DNA from: a bacterium
GTDB lineage: Bacteria > Cyanobacteriota > Vampirovibrionia > Gastranaerophilales > Gastranaerophilaceae
Reading direction: 5' to 3'
DNA length: 5,792 nt
Assembly: GCA_017995595.1 (NCBI GenBank)
Contig: JAGOIO010000095.1
Location: forward strand, 1-5,792
Both the position numbers and the translations under genes were made by a program. The notes beneath the pieces were generated by a model, which was not told where the DNA came from, did no database searches, and was given only the letters and a program-made list of their open reading frames with translations. This document shows, piece after piece, positions 1-4,705 of the stretch (position 1 is its first letter; every line of letters starts with the position of its first letter).

Positions 1-485
1 CTACAGTAGAGACTATCAGCAATAAAATTGAAAAAGAATTAAAAAAACTTGATACATATAAAGCATTGGGTTCAAAAGAAAAAGTTCAAGCTTATATAAA
101 AGAAAACATTGGCAAATCAGTAAAAGAAGCAGAAGATAAAATCAAGTCTGTCAAAACTGTAAGAGCTGATGTAAAAAGTGGAAAATCATTAAAAACTGCA
201 CTTTCAAAACTTGCAGAAGGTCAACCTCTAAAAGAATCAATGGTTATGGACGTAGTTCAAAAATATGCAGGAAATGTTCAAAAGAATATGAAAGGCTGGG
301 GAGCTCTTTCAGGCTTGGCAATCAGTTTCGCAATGCTTCCTGTATCTTGTATGTTATTGAATGATTTGTATCCAAAATTTATGAATGTATTTTTCCCAAA
401 TCTATCAAAGGCAAAGCCAAAACCTCAAGAAAATAATGGCGATAAATTGGAACTTTCAGCTAAGTCAGAGGAGGTAAATAAATAA
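1..485 (+). CDS. Lysine-rich single-pass membrane protein of unknown function, 5'-partial
   Basis: I do not recognise this family. The reading frame is open to the left edge (first full codon at base 3), so the true start lies outside the window. A TTG at 66-68 is in frame but has no convincing ribosome binding site and is probably internal. About 160 residues are visible. The first ~95 are very rich in Lys, Glu, Ala and Ser and look helical. One hydrophobic segment follows (GWGALSGLAISFAMLPVSC, coding about 297-355), then an aromatic, proline-containing stretch (YPKFMNVFFPNL) and a hydrophilic Lys/Glu/Pro tail. No catalytic motif or signal peptide is visible. The last codons contain the strong ribosome binding site of the next gene, and the stop codon shares one base with that gene's ATG. 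The two are therefore surely co-transcribed and probably translationally coupled. Expression as a protein is likely; function is unknown. Confidence 0.8.
   Translation, partial: TVETISNKIEKELKKLDTYKALGSKEKVQAYIKENIGKSVKEAEDKIKSVKTVRADVKSGKSLKTALSKLAEGQPLKESMVMDVVQKYAGNVQKNMKGWGALSGLAISFAMLPVSCMLLNDLYPKFMNVFFPNLSKAKPKPQENNGDKLELSAKSEEVNK
469..474 (+). promoter_or_regulatory. Ribosome binding site AGGAGG of the second membrane-protein gene
   Basis: A consensus AGGAGG lies 10 bases before the ATG at 485. It sits inside the last codons of the upstream gene. It fixes the start of the downstream gene despite the one-base TAATG overlap. Confidence 0.85.
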
Positions 486-1060
486 TGGGTATCGGAATTA
501 CAAGTTTAGAAAAACCTCTTGACAAGTTTTGTTCTTATTATAGAAAAGATTCAGCAAAGTTTATAGCAGGTGTTGCCGTTTCTTCTGTAGTTTTAAAGGA
601 CGGATTGGGTTGCTATTTGTATGTAAAACAAAGTTTGAATAATAAAAAAATTCCTGATGATAAAAGAAAATTCGTTGCTGCTTTAGATTTAACAAACGGT
701 GGTTTAATGATTTTATCTCAATTAGCAATGTTCTTTACTATTTCAAGTAAGAAAGTTCAAGATAAGATGTTTAATTCTGCATTTGGTAAATATTTTGACA
801 AAGCTGTATCAAAGGGTTGCAAGGAAATGCTAGAGTTAGCAGGTAAAAAACAAAATACAGAATCATTTGAAAAAGCCTTTACTGGATTGAAAGGTGGAGT
901 AAAAGGAGCTTTCAGCTTCTTAACTTCAATGGCAGCTGCCACTATTCTTGCAAAAAGAGTTTTAGTTCCATTTGTTGCAACTCCTCTTGCATCAAAAGCA
1001 GAAGCTTTTATGTCAAAAGGCGAAAAGAAAGATGATTCCAAAAAGACATTAAATGCCTAA
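485..1060 (+). CDS. Small multi-pass membrane protein of unknown function
   Basis: This 191-residue protein is not recognised. The ATG is supported by a consensus AGGAGG 10 bases upstream. Three hydrophobic stretches are visible: about residues 25-47 (KFIAGVAVSSVVLKDGLGCY), 63-86 (FVAALDLTNGGLMILSQLAM) and 138-170 (GAFSFLTSMAAATILAKRVL, then VPFVATPLAS). They are separated by Lys-rich loops, and the protein ends in a charged Lys/Asp tail. The middle region (about 90-135) is amphipathic and charged. There are no signal peptide, cofactor motifs or catalytic residues that I can identify. Like its upstream partner, it ends with a hydrophobic helix, a short proline-containing stretch and a Lys-rich tail. 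This could mean a shared distant module, but I see no clear sequence identity. It is last in its operon and is followed by a terminator hairpin. An inner-membrane, lineage-restricted protein is my best reading. Confidence 0.85.
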   Translation: MGIGITSLEKPLDKFCSYYRKDSAKFIAGVAVSSVVLKDGLGCYLYVKQSLNNKKIPDDKRKFVAALDLTNGGLMILSQLAMFFTISSKKVQDKMFNSAFGKYFDKAVSKGCKEMLELAGKKQNTESFEKAFTGLKGGVKGAFSFLTSMAAATILAKRVLVPFVATPLASKAEAFMSKGEKKDDSKKTLNA

Positions 1061-1091
1061 TTTAATAAGTGTAATCCGCTCTAAACCTAAT

Positions 1092-1125
1092 AAAAAAATC
1101 CGACTTTTAAAGTCGGATTTTTTTT
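1092..1125. terminator. Bidirectional intrinsic terminator between convergent genes
   Basis: The core stem is TCCGACT (1099-1105) paired with AGTCGGA (1111-1117) around a TTTAA loop. It is flanked by seven A on the left (1092-1098) and eight T on the right (1118-1125). It therefore works as a hairpin plus U-tract on both strands. It serves the plus-strand membrane-protein pair and the minus-strand gene, whose stop codon (1124-1126) overlaps its edge. Confidence 0.9.
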
Positions 1126-2179
1126 ATATAACATTTGTATTTGGTACAAATTCTTCTTTTTTTACATCTTTTGTGCTAAATTTTAAAGCTCGTTTTTTTC
1201 TGTGAAGCATATCAACAAAAGCTTCCAATCGAGTAATAAAGCCTGCTTCTCCTGTATGTTCATCGAGTGTAAGGTTTAGCATTGGTTTACTGAATTCTTT
1301 TGCTTTTCTTATAATTCTTTCAACCATTAACGAGTCAGGACCGCAACCAAATGCTGTTAATGTTATTATTCCGTCTATTCGGTTATCTCTTAAATAATAA
1401 CCTGCACAACCTGTCATTTCATGCTCATTTGCCCAGTATAATTTTTGGTTTAAAGCACTGATGCCTTCATTCATTTGTTCTAAAGTCAAATTTATTGAGC
1501 TGAAAACTTTTACGTCCATTTTTCTCAACTTCTCAAATATTCTCATTGAAACTTTTTCATCAAAAAGATTGTAAGAGTGAGCGACAACTGCAATAGATAT
1601 AGGGTGTTCTTCTGTATCATTTTCTAAAACGACTTTACCTTGAAGTGCATATCTGAGAGCTTTTTGATAGTCAATTCCTGAACGAGTCATTATTTGAAAA
1701 TTGTTGTAAACTCTCCAACCTTCCTTTGAAGCTTCTTTTATTTTATCTTCGTTTTTTATACCAAAAGGTGCAACAGCTTCTTTTAAAAAAGTATAAAGTC
1801 CGCCGTTTTTTTCTGATTTATCTAAAGTTGCTTCAATAATATTGAAATCTTGTTTTACAACATTTCTGATTAAGTCAGGTAAACCTCTGATTTTAGAACA
1901 GTTGTAAATCTTTGGTGCAATGGATTGTAGAGACGGAACAAGAATGTTTTCAATCCCCTTATTCAAAAGGTTCAAAATATGTCCGACATAAACTTTAACA
2001 GGCAAGCATGTTTCAGTAACGACAAGTGAAGCACCATCAGTTACAGTTTTTTTAGTTGTACTCTCTGACAAAACAATTTCTATTCCAAGTGAATTAAAAA
2101 ATCCAAAAAAGAATGGATAATTGTTGTAATAAGACATTGCTCTTGGTATTCCGATTCTCATATCTTTATTATTTTTCAT
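1124..2179 (-). CDS. Acyl-CoA dehydratase activase-related protein (DUF2229/COG3580-type)
   Basis: This 351-residue protein resembles the COG3580/DUF2229 family, related to the 2-hydroxyacyl-CoA dehydratase/activase (HgdB-like) iron-sulfur proteins. The hallmarks are an N-terminal MRIGIPRAMSYY (7-18), TETCLPVKVYVGH (55-67), YNCSKIRGLPDL (92-103), GCAGYYLRD (257-265), FGCGPDS (277-283) and LDEHTGEAGFITRLEAFVDM (305-324). It has exactly four cysteines (58, 94, 258, 279), each in a family motif. They are likely ligands of a [4Fe-4S]-type cluster (inference). The family is thought to take part in ATP-driven low-potential electron transfer, but its substrate is generally unknown. No partner ATPase (COG1924-type) or COG3581-type subunit is in the window. 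It is probably cytoplasmic. The ATG at 2177-2179 is chosen because GGAGA lies 6 bases upstream. An in-frame GTG at 2189-2191 would overlap that site and would add only four residues. Confidence 0.85.
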   Translation of the reverse strand: MKNNKDMRIGIPRAMSYYNNYPFFFGFFNSLGIEIVLSESTTKKTVTDGASLVVTETCLPVKVYVGHILNLLNKGIENILVPSLQSIAPKIYNCSKIRGLPDLIRNVVKQDFNIIEATLDKSEKNGGLYTFLKEAVAPFGIKNEDKIKEASKEGWRVYNNFQIMTRSGIDYQKALRYALQGKVVLENDTEEHPISIAVVAHSYNLFDEKVSMRIFEKLRKMDVKVFSSINLTLEQMNEGISALNQKLYWANEHEMTGCAGYYLRDNRIDGIITLTAFGCGPDSLMVERIIRKAKEFSKPMLNLTLDEHTGEAGFITRLEAFVDMLHRKKRALKFSTKDVKKEEFVPNTNVI

Positions 2180-2184
2180 AAATT

Positions 2185-2189
2185 TCTCC
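2185..2189 (-). promoter_or_regulatory. Ribosome binding site that decides the start of the activase-related gene
   Basis: On the minus strand GGAGA precedes the ATG at 2179 with a good spacing (six bases from the GGAG core). The upstream in-frame GTG overlaps this site, so it cannot use it. Confidence 0.75.
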
Positions 2190-2191
2190 AC

Positions 2192-2207
2192 GTAAATAAA
2201 TATTTAC
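2192..2207. promoter_or_regulatory. Perfect dyad GTAAATA-AA-TATTTAC, candidate operator
   Basis: Seven-base arms (2192-2198 and 2201-2207) are exact inverted repeats around two bases. The dyad lies between the -10 element and the ribosome binding site of the minus-strand activase-related gene, over the predicted transcription start. A repressor dimer bound here would block that promoter. The AT-only core means a chance origin cannot be excluded. Confidence 0.35.
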
Positions 2208-2211
2208 TTAA

Positions 2212-2220
2212 ATTATATCA
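2212..2220 (-). promoter_or_regulatory. Extended -10 promoter for the activase-related gene
   Basis: On the minus strand TGATATAAT is a perfect extended -10 element (TGn-TATAAT). No good -35 hexamer lies 17 bases upstream, as is common for extended -10 promoters. The predicted transcription start is near 2205, giving a leader of about 25 bases before the ATG at 2179. Confidence 0.6.
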
Positions 2221-2268
2221 TAAATAGAAAAGAGTAATACGCAAATTTCCATGCATATTTATAAGAAA

Positions 2269-2285
2269 TAAAGAATAGTTCTTTA
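2269..2285. promoter_or_regulatory. Perfect dyad TAAAGAA-TAG-TTCTTTA, candidate operator
   Basis: Seven-base arms (2269-2275 and 2279-2285) around a three-base centre lie in the middle of the divergent intergenic region. They are upstream of the likely promoter of the SLH gene and about 50 bases upstream of the -10 element of the opposite gene. A regulator here could act on either gene. I do not recognise the motif as a known box. Confidence 0.3.
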
Positions 2286-2335
2286 AAATAACCTTTTTTG
2301 GTAATGATTCTAAAGGCTAAAAGAATACATAATCA

Positions 2336-2341
2336 TATAAC
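2336..2341 (+). promoter_or_regulatory. Weak -10-like element (TATAAC) for the SLH gene
   Basis: TATAAC is the best -10 match in the plus-strand leader. It would place the transcript start near 2348, at the very foot of the first leader hairpin. No convincing -35 hexamer is found at standard spacing, so the promoter assignment is tentative. Confidence 0.3.
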
Positions 2342-2346
2342 GAAAG

Positions 2347-2364
2347 TAAAGTTTTTTAACTTTA
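2347..2364 (+). promoter_or_regulatory. First leader hairpin of the SLH gene mRNA
   Basis: TAAAGTT (2347-2353) pairs with AACTTTA (2358-2364) around a TTTT loop. If transcription starts near 2348, this hairpin forms the 5' end of the mRNA. 5'-end hairpins often protect mRNA from decay. It is weak (AT-rich) and has no U-tract, so it is not a terminator. Confidence 0.4.
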
Positions 2365-2365
2365 A

Positions 2366-2388
2366 GGAATTTTCAAAGAGGAAATTCC
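2366..2388 (+). promoter_or_regulatory. Second leader hairpin of the SLH gene mRNA
   Basis: GGAATTTTC (2366-2374) pairs with GGAAATTCC (2380-2388), with one G-U pair and the five-base loop AAAGA. It ends nine bases before the AAGGAGG ribosome binding site, leaving that site single-stranded. With the first hairpin one base upstream, it makes a compact two-stem leader. No known riboswitch class matches. Stabilisation or translation control is inferred. Confidence 0.5.
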
Positions 2389-2397
2389 GAAAGACAC

Positions 2398-2404
2398 AAG
2401 GAGG
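2398..2404 (+). promoter_or_regulatory. Strong ribosome binding site (AAGGAGG) of the SLH gene
   Basis: AAGGAGG lies five bases before the ATG at 2410 and is the best Shine-Dalgarno match in the window besides that at 469. It supports this start and suggests high translation, as expected for an abundant envelope protein. Confidence 0.85.
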
Positions 2405-2409
2405 GAAAA

Positions 2410-4371
2410 ATGACAATAAAAAAACTTACTGTGGCAGCTGCTATTGCCGTTGGGATAGCGACGTGTTCTTTTTCGGGAGCAATGGCAGCTTGTCCATGTA
2501 ACAGCTCAAATTCAAATATAACAAATGGCTGTAAAGAGATAGTAACACCTGAGACATCTACATGTCCTCGATGCCATAAGGACAAGGCAAAATGTCATTG
2601 TCAGGATATGGGAGATTTGAATGGAGCTGCGGCAGCAATACCAAAGGCTTCAACAGATTTGAACATGAAACAAGTATATGCATATCCAAATGCGGTTTAT
2701 GGTACTAATAATTATGTAGGTGAAGAATCTAATTCGATTTATTCTACAAAAGAACCTTGGAGATTGGATAATGCTTGCGGAGCTTTGTCTGAAAATCTTT
2801 CAGGTGTAACAATCGGTGAAAACAGTCAAATTACAGGTGCTGCGGCTCCTGCATGCGGTTGTGATAAAGAACAATTACCTGTTATAACCGGTGGTGCAGC
2901 TCCTGCAGGACTAGAAAATACCGGAGTTTCAGTTCAAAGAGATTCAAGTAAGATGGACGGAGCAGATGAATCTGTAAGTATCGAAACTCAAAGTTCAATG
3001 AAAGCTATAAAGAAAACATTTGAACCATTTGAAGCTTCAAGTGCAACAGGTGGAGCAGCACCATTAGTAAGCTCATTTACTGATGTTCCTGGTGGATATT
3101 GGGCTGGTTGCGATATTGATAGATTAGCAACAACAAATGTAATTGCCGGTTATCCTGATAGAACATTTAAACCTGCACTTCCTGTATCTCGTGCAGAATT
3201 TGCAAGTATGATGGTTAAAGGCTTTAACTTAAATATTGCGGGTTGTGATTGTTTGCAACATAAAAATATATTTAAGGACGTAGCCAAAGGTCATTGGGCA
3301 AACCCTGTAATTGCAAAAGCAGTTGAAGATGGTATTATGGAAGGTTATCCAAACAATACCTTTAAACCTGCTCACCCTGTCTCACGTGCAGAAGCACTTG
3401 CGGCTATGGCTCATGGTATAAATTGTGAAATGGATACATGTAAGGCTAAGGAAATACTTGGTCAATATTGTGATGGAGACAAAGTTCCTTCTTGGGCTGA
3501 AATTCCTGTAGCAAAAGCTCTTGAAACAGGTGTTTTAAACAACAGTCCTGATCCAAAAACGATTAATCCTTGTCGTGATGCTTCACGTGCTGATGTTGCT
3601 TCAATGCTTCAAACCGTACGTATTGCAGGAGGTTATGATAAATTGCCGACAACGGCTTGTAACACTTGCCAACAAAAAACTGCTTACATGGAAAATGAAA
3701 ATATTGTAGATATTCCGACATTAAAATTATCTTTCTTAGATCAAGTTAATGCAAAATCTTCTCATGTAGGTCAACAATTTGCGGCAAAGACTCTTGAAGA
3801 TGTTACTATTAACGGCAAATTATATCCGTCAGGTTCAAGAGTAAACGGTAAAATCGTTGAAGTTATAAGACCTTCAGGTTGCCATAAAGGTGCATTGAAA
3901 CTTGCGTTTACAAATATTGAAGATTGTAACGGTTGCAAGGCTACGTTGCCAAAACAAATTATGACAGCTCAAGTCGATTGTGGTAGAAAGCCAAATGCTG
4001 TTGCAAGATTAATTGCATCTCCATTTACTTTAGCAGGTACGATTGTAGGTACTGCTGGTAGAACTATCGGTGGTATGGTATCTAATGCCAGCAACGCTAT
4101 TGAAGATATTTCAAATGGTACAGGTATTGCCTTTGGTGAAACTTTCCAAGGTCAATTCAGAGCTGCAGGCAGAAGCTTGCAAGATGCAACAAAGTCAGCT
4201 CTTATAATGCCTGTTGATGCTTCAAGAACTGCATTAAGCGGAACTATTGGCTTATTCCAAACTTCTGCTGATGAAGTTGCTTACTTAGTTGACCCTAAGG
4301 GTAACAGAGTAGCTCAAGTTAATCCAAAAGAACACATTACTATTGCTTTTGGTGATGCTTGTAGCAAATAG
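2410..4371 (+). CDS. Exported cysteine-rich S-layer homology (SLH) domain protein
   Basis: This 653-residue exported protein is probably anchored to the cell wall. A signal peptide is clear: MTIKK, a hydrophobic core at 6-22, then AMA|A with cleavage after residue 26. The N-terminal mature part (27-220) is Cys-, Ala- and Gly-rich. It carries TCPRCHKDKAKCHC (51-64) and three TG(G/A)AAP motifs (142, 160, 213). SLH repeat 1 (223-274: FTDV, W231, SRAE 260-263) and repeat 2 (288-338: FKDV, W296, SRAE 325-328) are canonical. Repeat 3 (357-404: W362, SRAD 392-395) is degenerate. A beta-type domain follows (about 438-505: VGQQF, DVTINGKLYPSGSRVNGKI), then an Ala/Gly/Ser-rich C-terminal region. SLH domains bind peptidoglycan-linked polymers. 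The mature protein has 24 cysteines, odd for an S-layer-type protein, so disulfides or metal binding are likely. There is no OprB-type porin barrel that I can see, so it is not a typical cyanobacterial SLH porin. It is monocistronic, with its own terminator. Confidence 0.9.
   Translation: MTIKKLTVAAAIAVGIATCSFSGAMAACPCNSSNSNITNGCKEIVTPETSTCPRCHKDKAKCHCQDMGDLNGAAAAIPKASTDLNMKQVYAYPNAVYGTNNYVGEESNSIYSTKEPWRLDNACGALSENLSGVTIGENSQITGAAAPACGCDKEQLPVITGGAAPAGLENTGVSVQRDSSKMDGADESVSIETQSSMKAIKKTFEPFEASSATGGAAPLVSSFTDVPGGYWAGCDIDRLATTNVIAGYPDRTFKPALPVSRAEFASMMVKGFNLNIAGCDCLQHKNIFKDVAKGHWANPVIAKAVEDGIMEGYPNNTFKPAHPVSRAEALAAMAHGINCEMDTCKAKEILGQYCDGDKVPSWAEIPVAKALETGVLNNSPDPKTINPCRDASRADVASMLQTVRIAGGYDKLPTTACNTCQQKTAYMENENIVDIPTLKLSFLDQVNAKSSHVGQQFAAKTLEDVTINGKLYPSGSRVNGKIVEVIRPSGCHKGALKLAFTNIEDCNGCKATLPKQIMTAQVDCGRKPNAVARLIASPFTLAGTIVGTAGRTIGGMVSNASNAIEDISNGTGIAFGETFQGQFRAAGRSLQDATKSALIMPVDASRTALSGTIGLFQTSADEVAYLVDPKGNRVAQVNPKEHITIAFGDACSK
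2563..2601 (+). other. CPxC-x6-CxC cysteine cluster in the SLH protein
   Basis: Residues 52-64 read CPRCHKDKAKCHC. Four cysteines and two histidines within 13 residues suggest a zinc or other metal site, or a disulfide knot. Further Cys pairs occur at 28/30, 149/151, 279/281, 417/420 and 506/509. This is seen directly; metal binding is inference. Confidence 0.6.
2833..3063 (+). repeat. Three TG(G/A)AAP linker motifs in the SLH protein
   Basis: TGAAAP at residues 142-147 (2833-2850), TGGAAP at 160-165 (2887-2904) and TGGAAP at 213-218 (3046-3063). All lie in the low-complexity linker between the Cys-rich N-terminus and SLH repeat 1. The codons differ between copies, so the motif is conserved as protein and is not a fresh DNA duplication. 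Confidence 0.5.
3076..3621 (+). other. Triple SLH domain region
   Basis: Three SLH repeats are in tandem: 3076-3231, 3271-3423 and about 3478-3621. The first two keep the Fx-D-V, W, GYP(D/N)xTFKP and SRAE signature. The third lacks the GYPDGTF core (NNSPDPKTINP instead) and has SRAD. Three repeats is the usual number for a pseudo-trimeric wall-binding SLH unit. Confidence 0.9.
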
Positions 4372-4402
4372 TATTTGTATATTTTTTGTATAGATGCTAT
4401 TA

Positions 4403-4441
4403 AAAAAGAAGCGGTTTTGATTTTCAAAACCGCTTCTTTTT
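4403..4441. terminator. Bidirectional intrinsic terminator between the SLH gene and rpmH
   Basis: A perfect 18-bp inverted repeat (4403-4420 with 4424-4441) surrounds a TTT loop. The core is GAAGCGGTTTTGA and its complement. The outer A/T tracts provide a U-tract on each strand. It lies 31 bases after the SLH stop and 18 bases past the rpmH stop, so it can end both convergent transcripts. Confidence 0.92.
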
Positions 4442-4459
4442 GTTCAAAATCTTTATAGA

Positions 4460-4612
4460 CTAAGCTTTTTTCTTACCAACAATACCCAAAGTATGACGAC
4501 CTTTAGCACGTCTTCTGTTAATTACTTCACGTCCTGTTGGAGTTGCCATTCTGGCTCTGAATCCGCTTTTGTGTTGTCTTTTTATTTTTGTTCCTTCTAG
4601 TGTACTTCTCAT
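4460..4612 (-). CDS. rpmH: 50S ribosomal protein L34
   Basis: This 50-residue, strongly basic protein reads MRSTLEGTKIKRQHKSGFRARMATPT followed by GREVINRRRAKGRHTLGIVGKKKA. The core SGFRARM...GR.VINRRRAKGRHTL (16-41) is the L34 signature. L34 is a small protein of the large ribosomal subunit that contacts 23S rRNA. The N-terminal TLEGT block is of the cyanobacterial/plastid type. The C-terminus is a few residues longer than usual (about 44-46) and ends in a Lys-rich tail. The ATG at 4610-4612 has an AAAAGGAG site eight bases upstream. The gene is alone: the terminator at 4403-4441 follows at once, so rnpA, the usual downstream neighbour, is not co-transcribed here. It is shorter than common ORF length cutoffs and easily missed. 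Confidence 0.95.
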   Translation of the reverse strand: MRSTLEGTKIKRQHKSGFRARMATPTGREVINRRRAKGRHTLGIVGKKKA

Positions 4613-4620
4613 TTTAATTT

Positions 4621-4628
4621 CTCCTTTT
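4621..4628 (-). promoter_or_regulatory. Ribosome binding site of rpmH
   Basis: On the minus strand AAAAGGAG precedes the rpmH ATG (4612) with an eight-base spacer. It confirms the start of this small gene. Confidence 0.85.
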
Positions 4629-4656
4629 TGTATTATTATAAGTATGTTAATAGTAT
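4628..4656 (+). promoter_or_regulatory. Tentative promoter of the proC operon
   Basis: TTGTAT (4628-4633) and TAGTAT (4651-4656) are 17 bases apart. This would give a start near 4663 and a leader of about 43 bases. An alternative -10, TATAAA at 4681-4686, lacks a good -35. The promoter overlaps that of rpmH on the other strand. Confidence 0.3.
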
Positions 4657-4678
4657 TTCAAAAATACTTTTTAGTCAA
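4650..4678 (-). promoter_or_regulatory. Candidate promoter of rpmH
   Basis: On the minus strand TTGACT (4673-4678) and TACTAT (4650-4655) are separated by exactly 17 bases. This is a good sigma-70 type match (5/6 and 4/6). A second -10-like TATAAT at 4635-4640 has TTGAAA (4656-4661) at a short 15-base spacing and might give a second start. The region lies directly upstream of rpmH and points away from proC. Confidence 0.55.
4652..4668. promoter_or_regulatory. Dyad AGTATTT-CAA-AAATACT in the rpmH/proC divergent region
   Basis: Seven-base perfect arms (4652-4658 and 4662-4668) around CAA sit in the spacer of the rpmH promoter and upstream of proC. A bound dimer would affect rpmH and possibly proC. 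It is AT-rich, so chance is possible. Confidence 0.3.
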
Positions 4679-4705
4679 CTTATAAAGAAAGATAGGTTAA
4701 ATAAT

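Noticed and set aside
757..1041. Minus-strand open frame of 94 codons
   Set aside because: It lies wholly antisense to the well-supported membrane-protein gene at 485-1060, shows no family resemblance and has no independent ribosome binding site.
2180..2191. GTG start at 2189-2191 for the activase-related gene
   Set aside because: The GTG overlaps the GGAGA site that serves the ATG at 2179.
2180..2409. Known riboswitch or T-box in the divergent region
   Set aside because: The two leader hairpins are short and lack the conserved core of any riboswitch class I know. No terminator/antiterminator pair is visible.
2485..2496. Lipoprotein signal (MAAC at residues 25-28) in the SLH protein
   Set aside because: Met at the -3 position is a poor lipobox, and AMA|A is a good signal peptidase I site. 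SLH repeats already provide anchoring.
2298..2501. Plus-strand open frame of 67 codons, possible leader peptide
   Set aside because: It starts at TTG (or ATG at 2304) without a ribosome binding site, runs through the leader hairpins and overlaps the SLH gene in another frame. Its composition is not protein-like.
2373..2585. Minus-strand open frame of 70 codons
   Set aside because: It is antisense to the signal-peptide and Cys-rich region of the SLH gene and has no support of its own.
4628..4705. N-terminal extension of ProC from a TTG at 4628
   Set aside because: The extra 26 residues do not belong to the ProC fold, and the TTG overlaps the ribosome binding site of divergent rpmH. The ATG at 4706 gives the family length.
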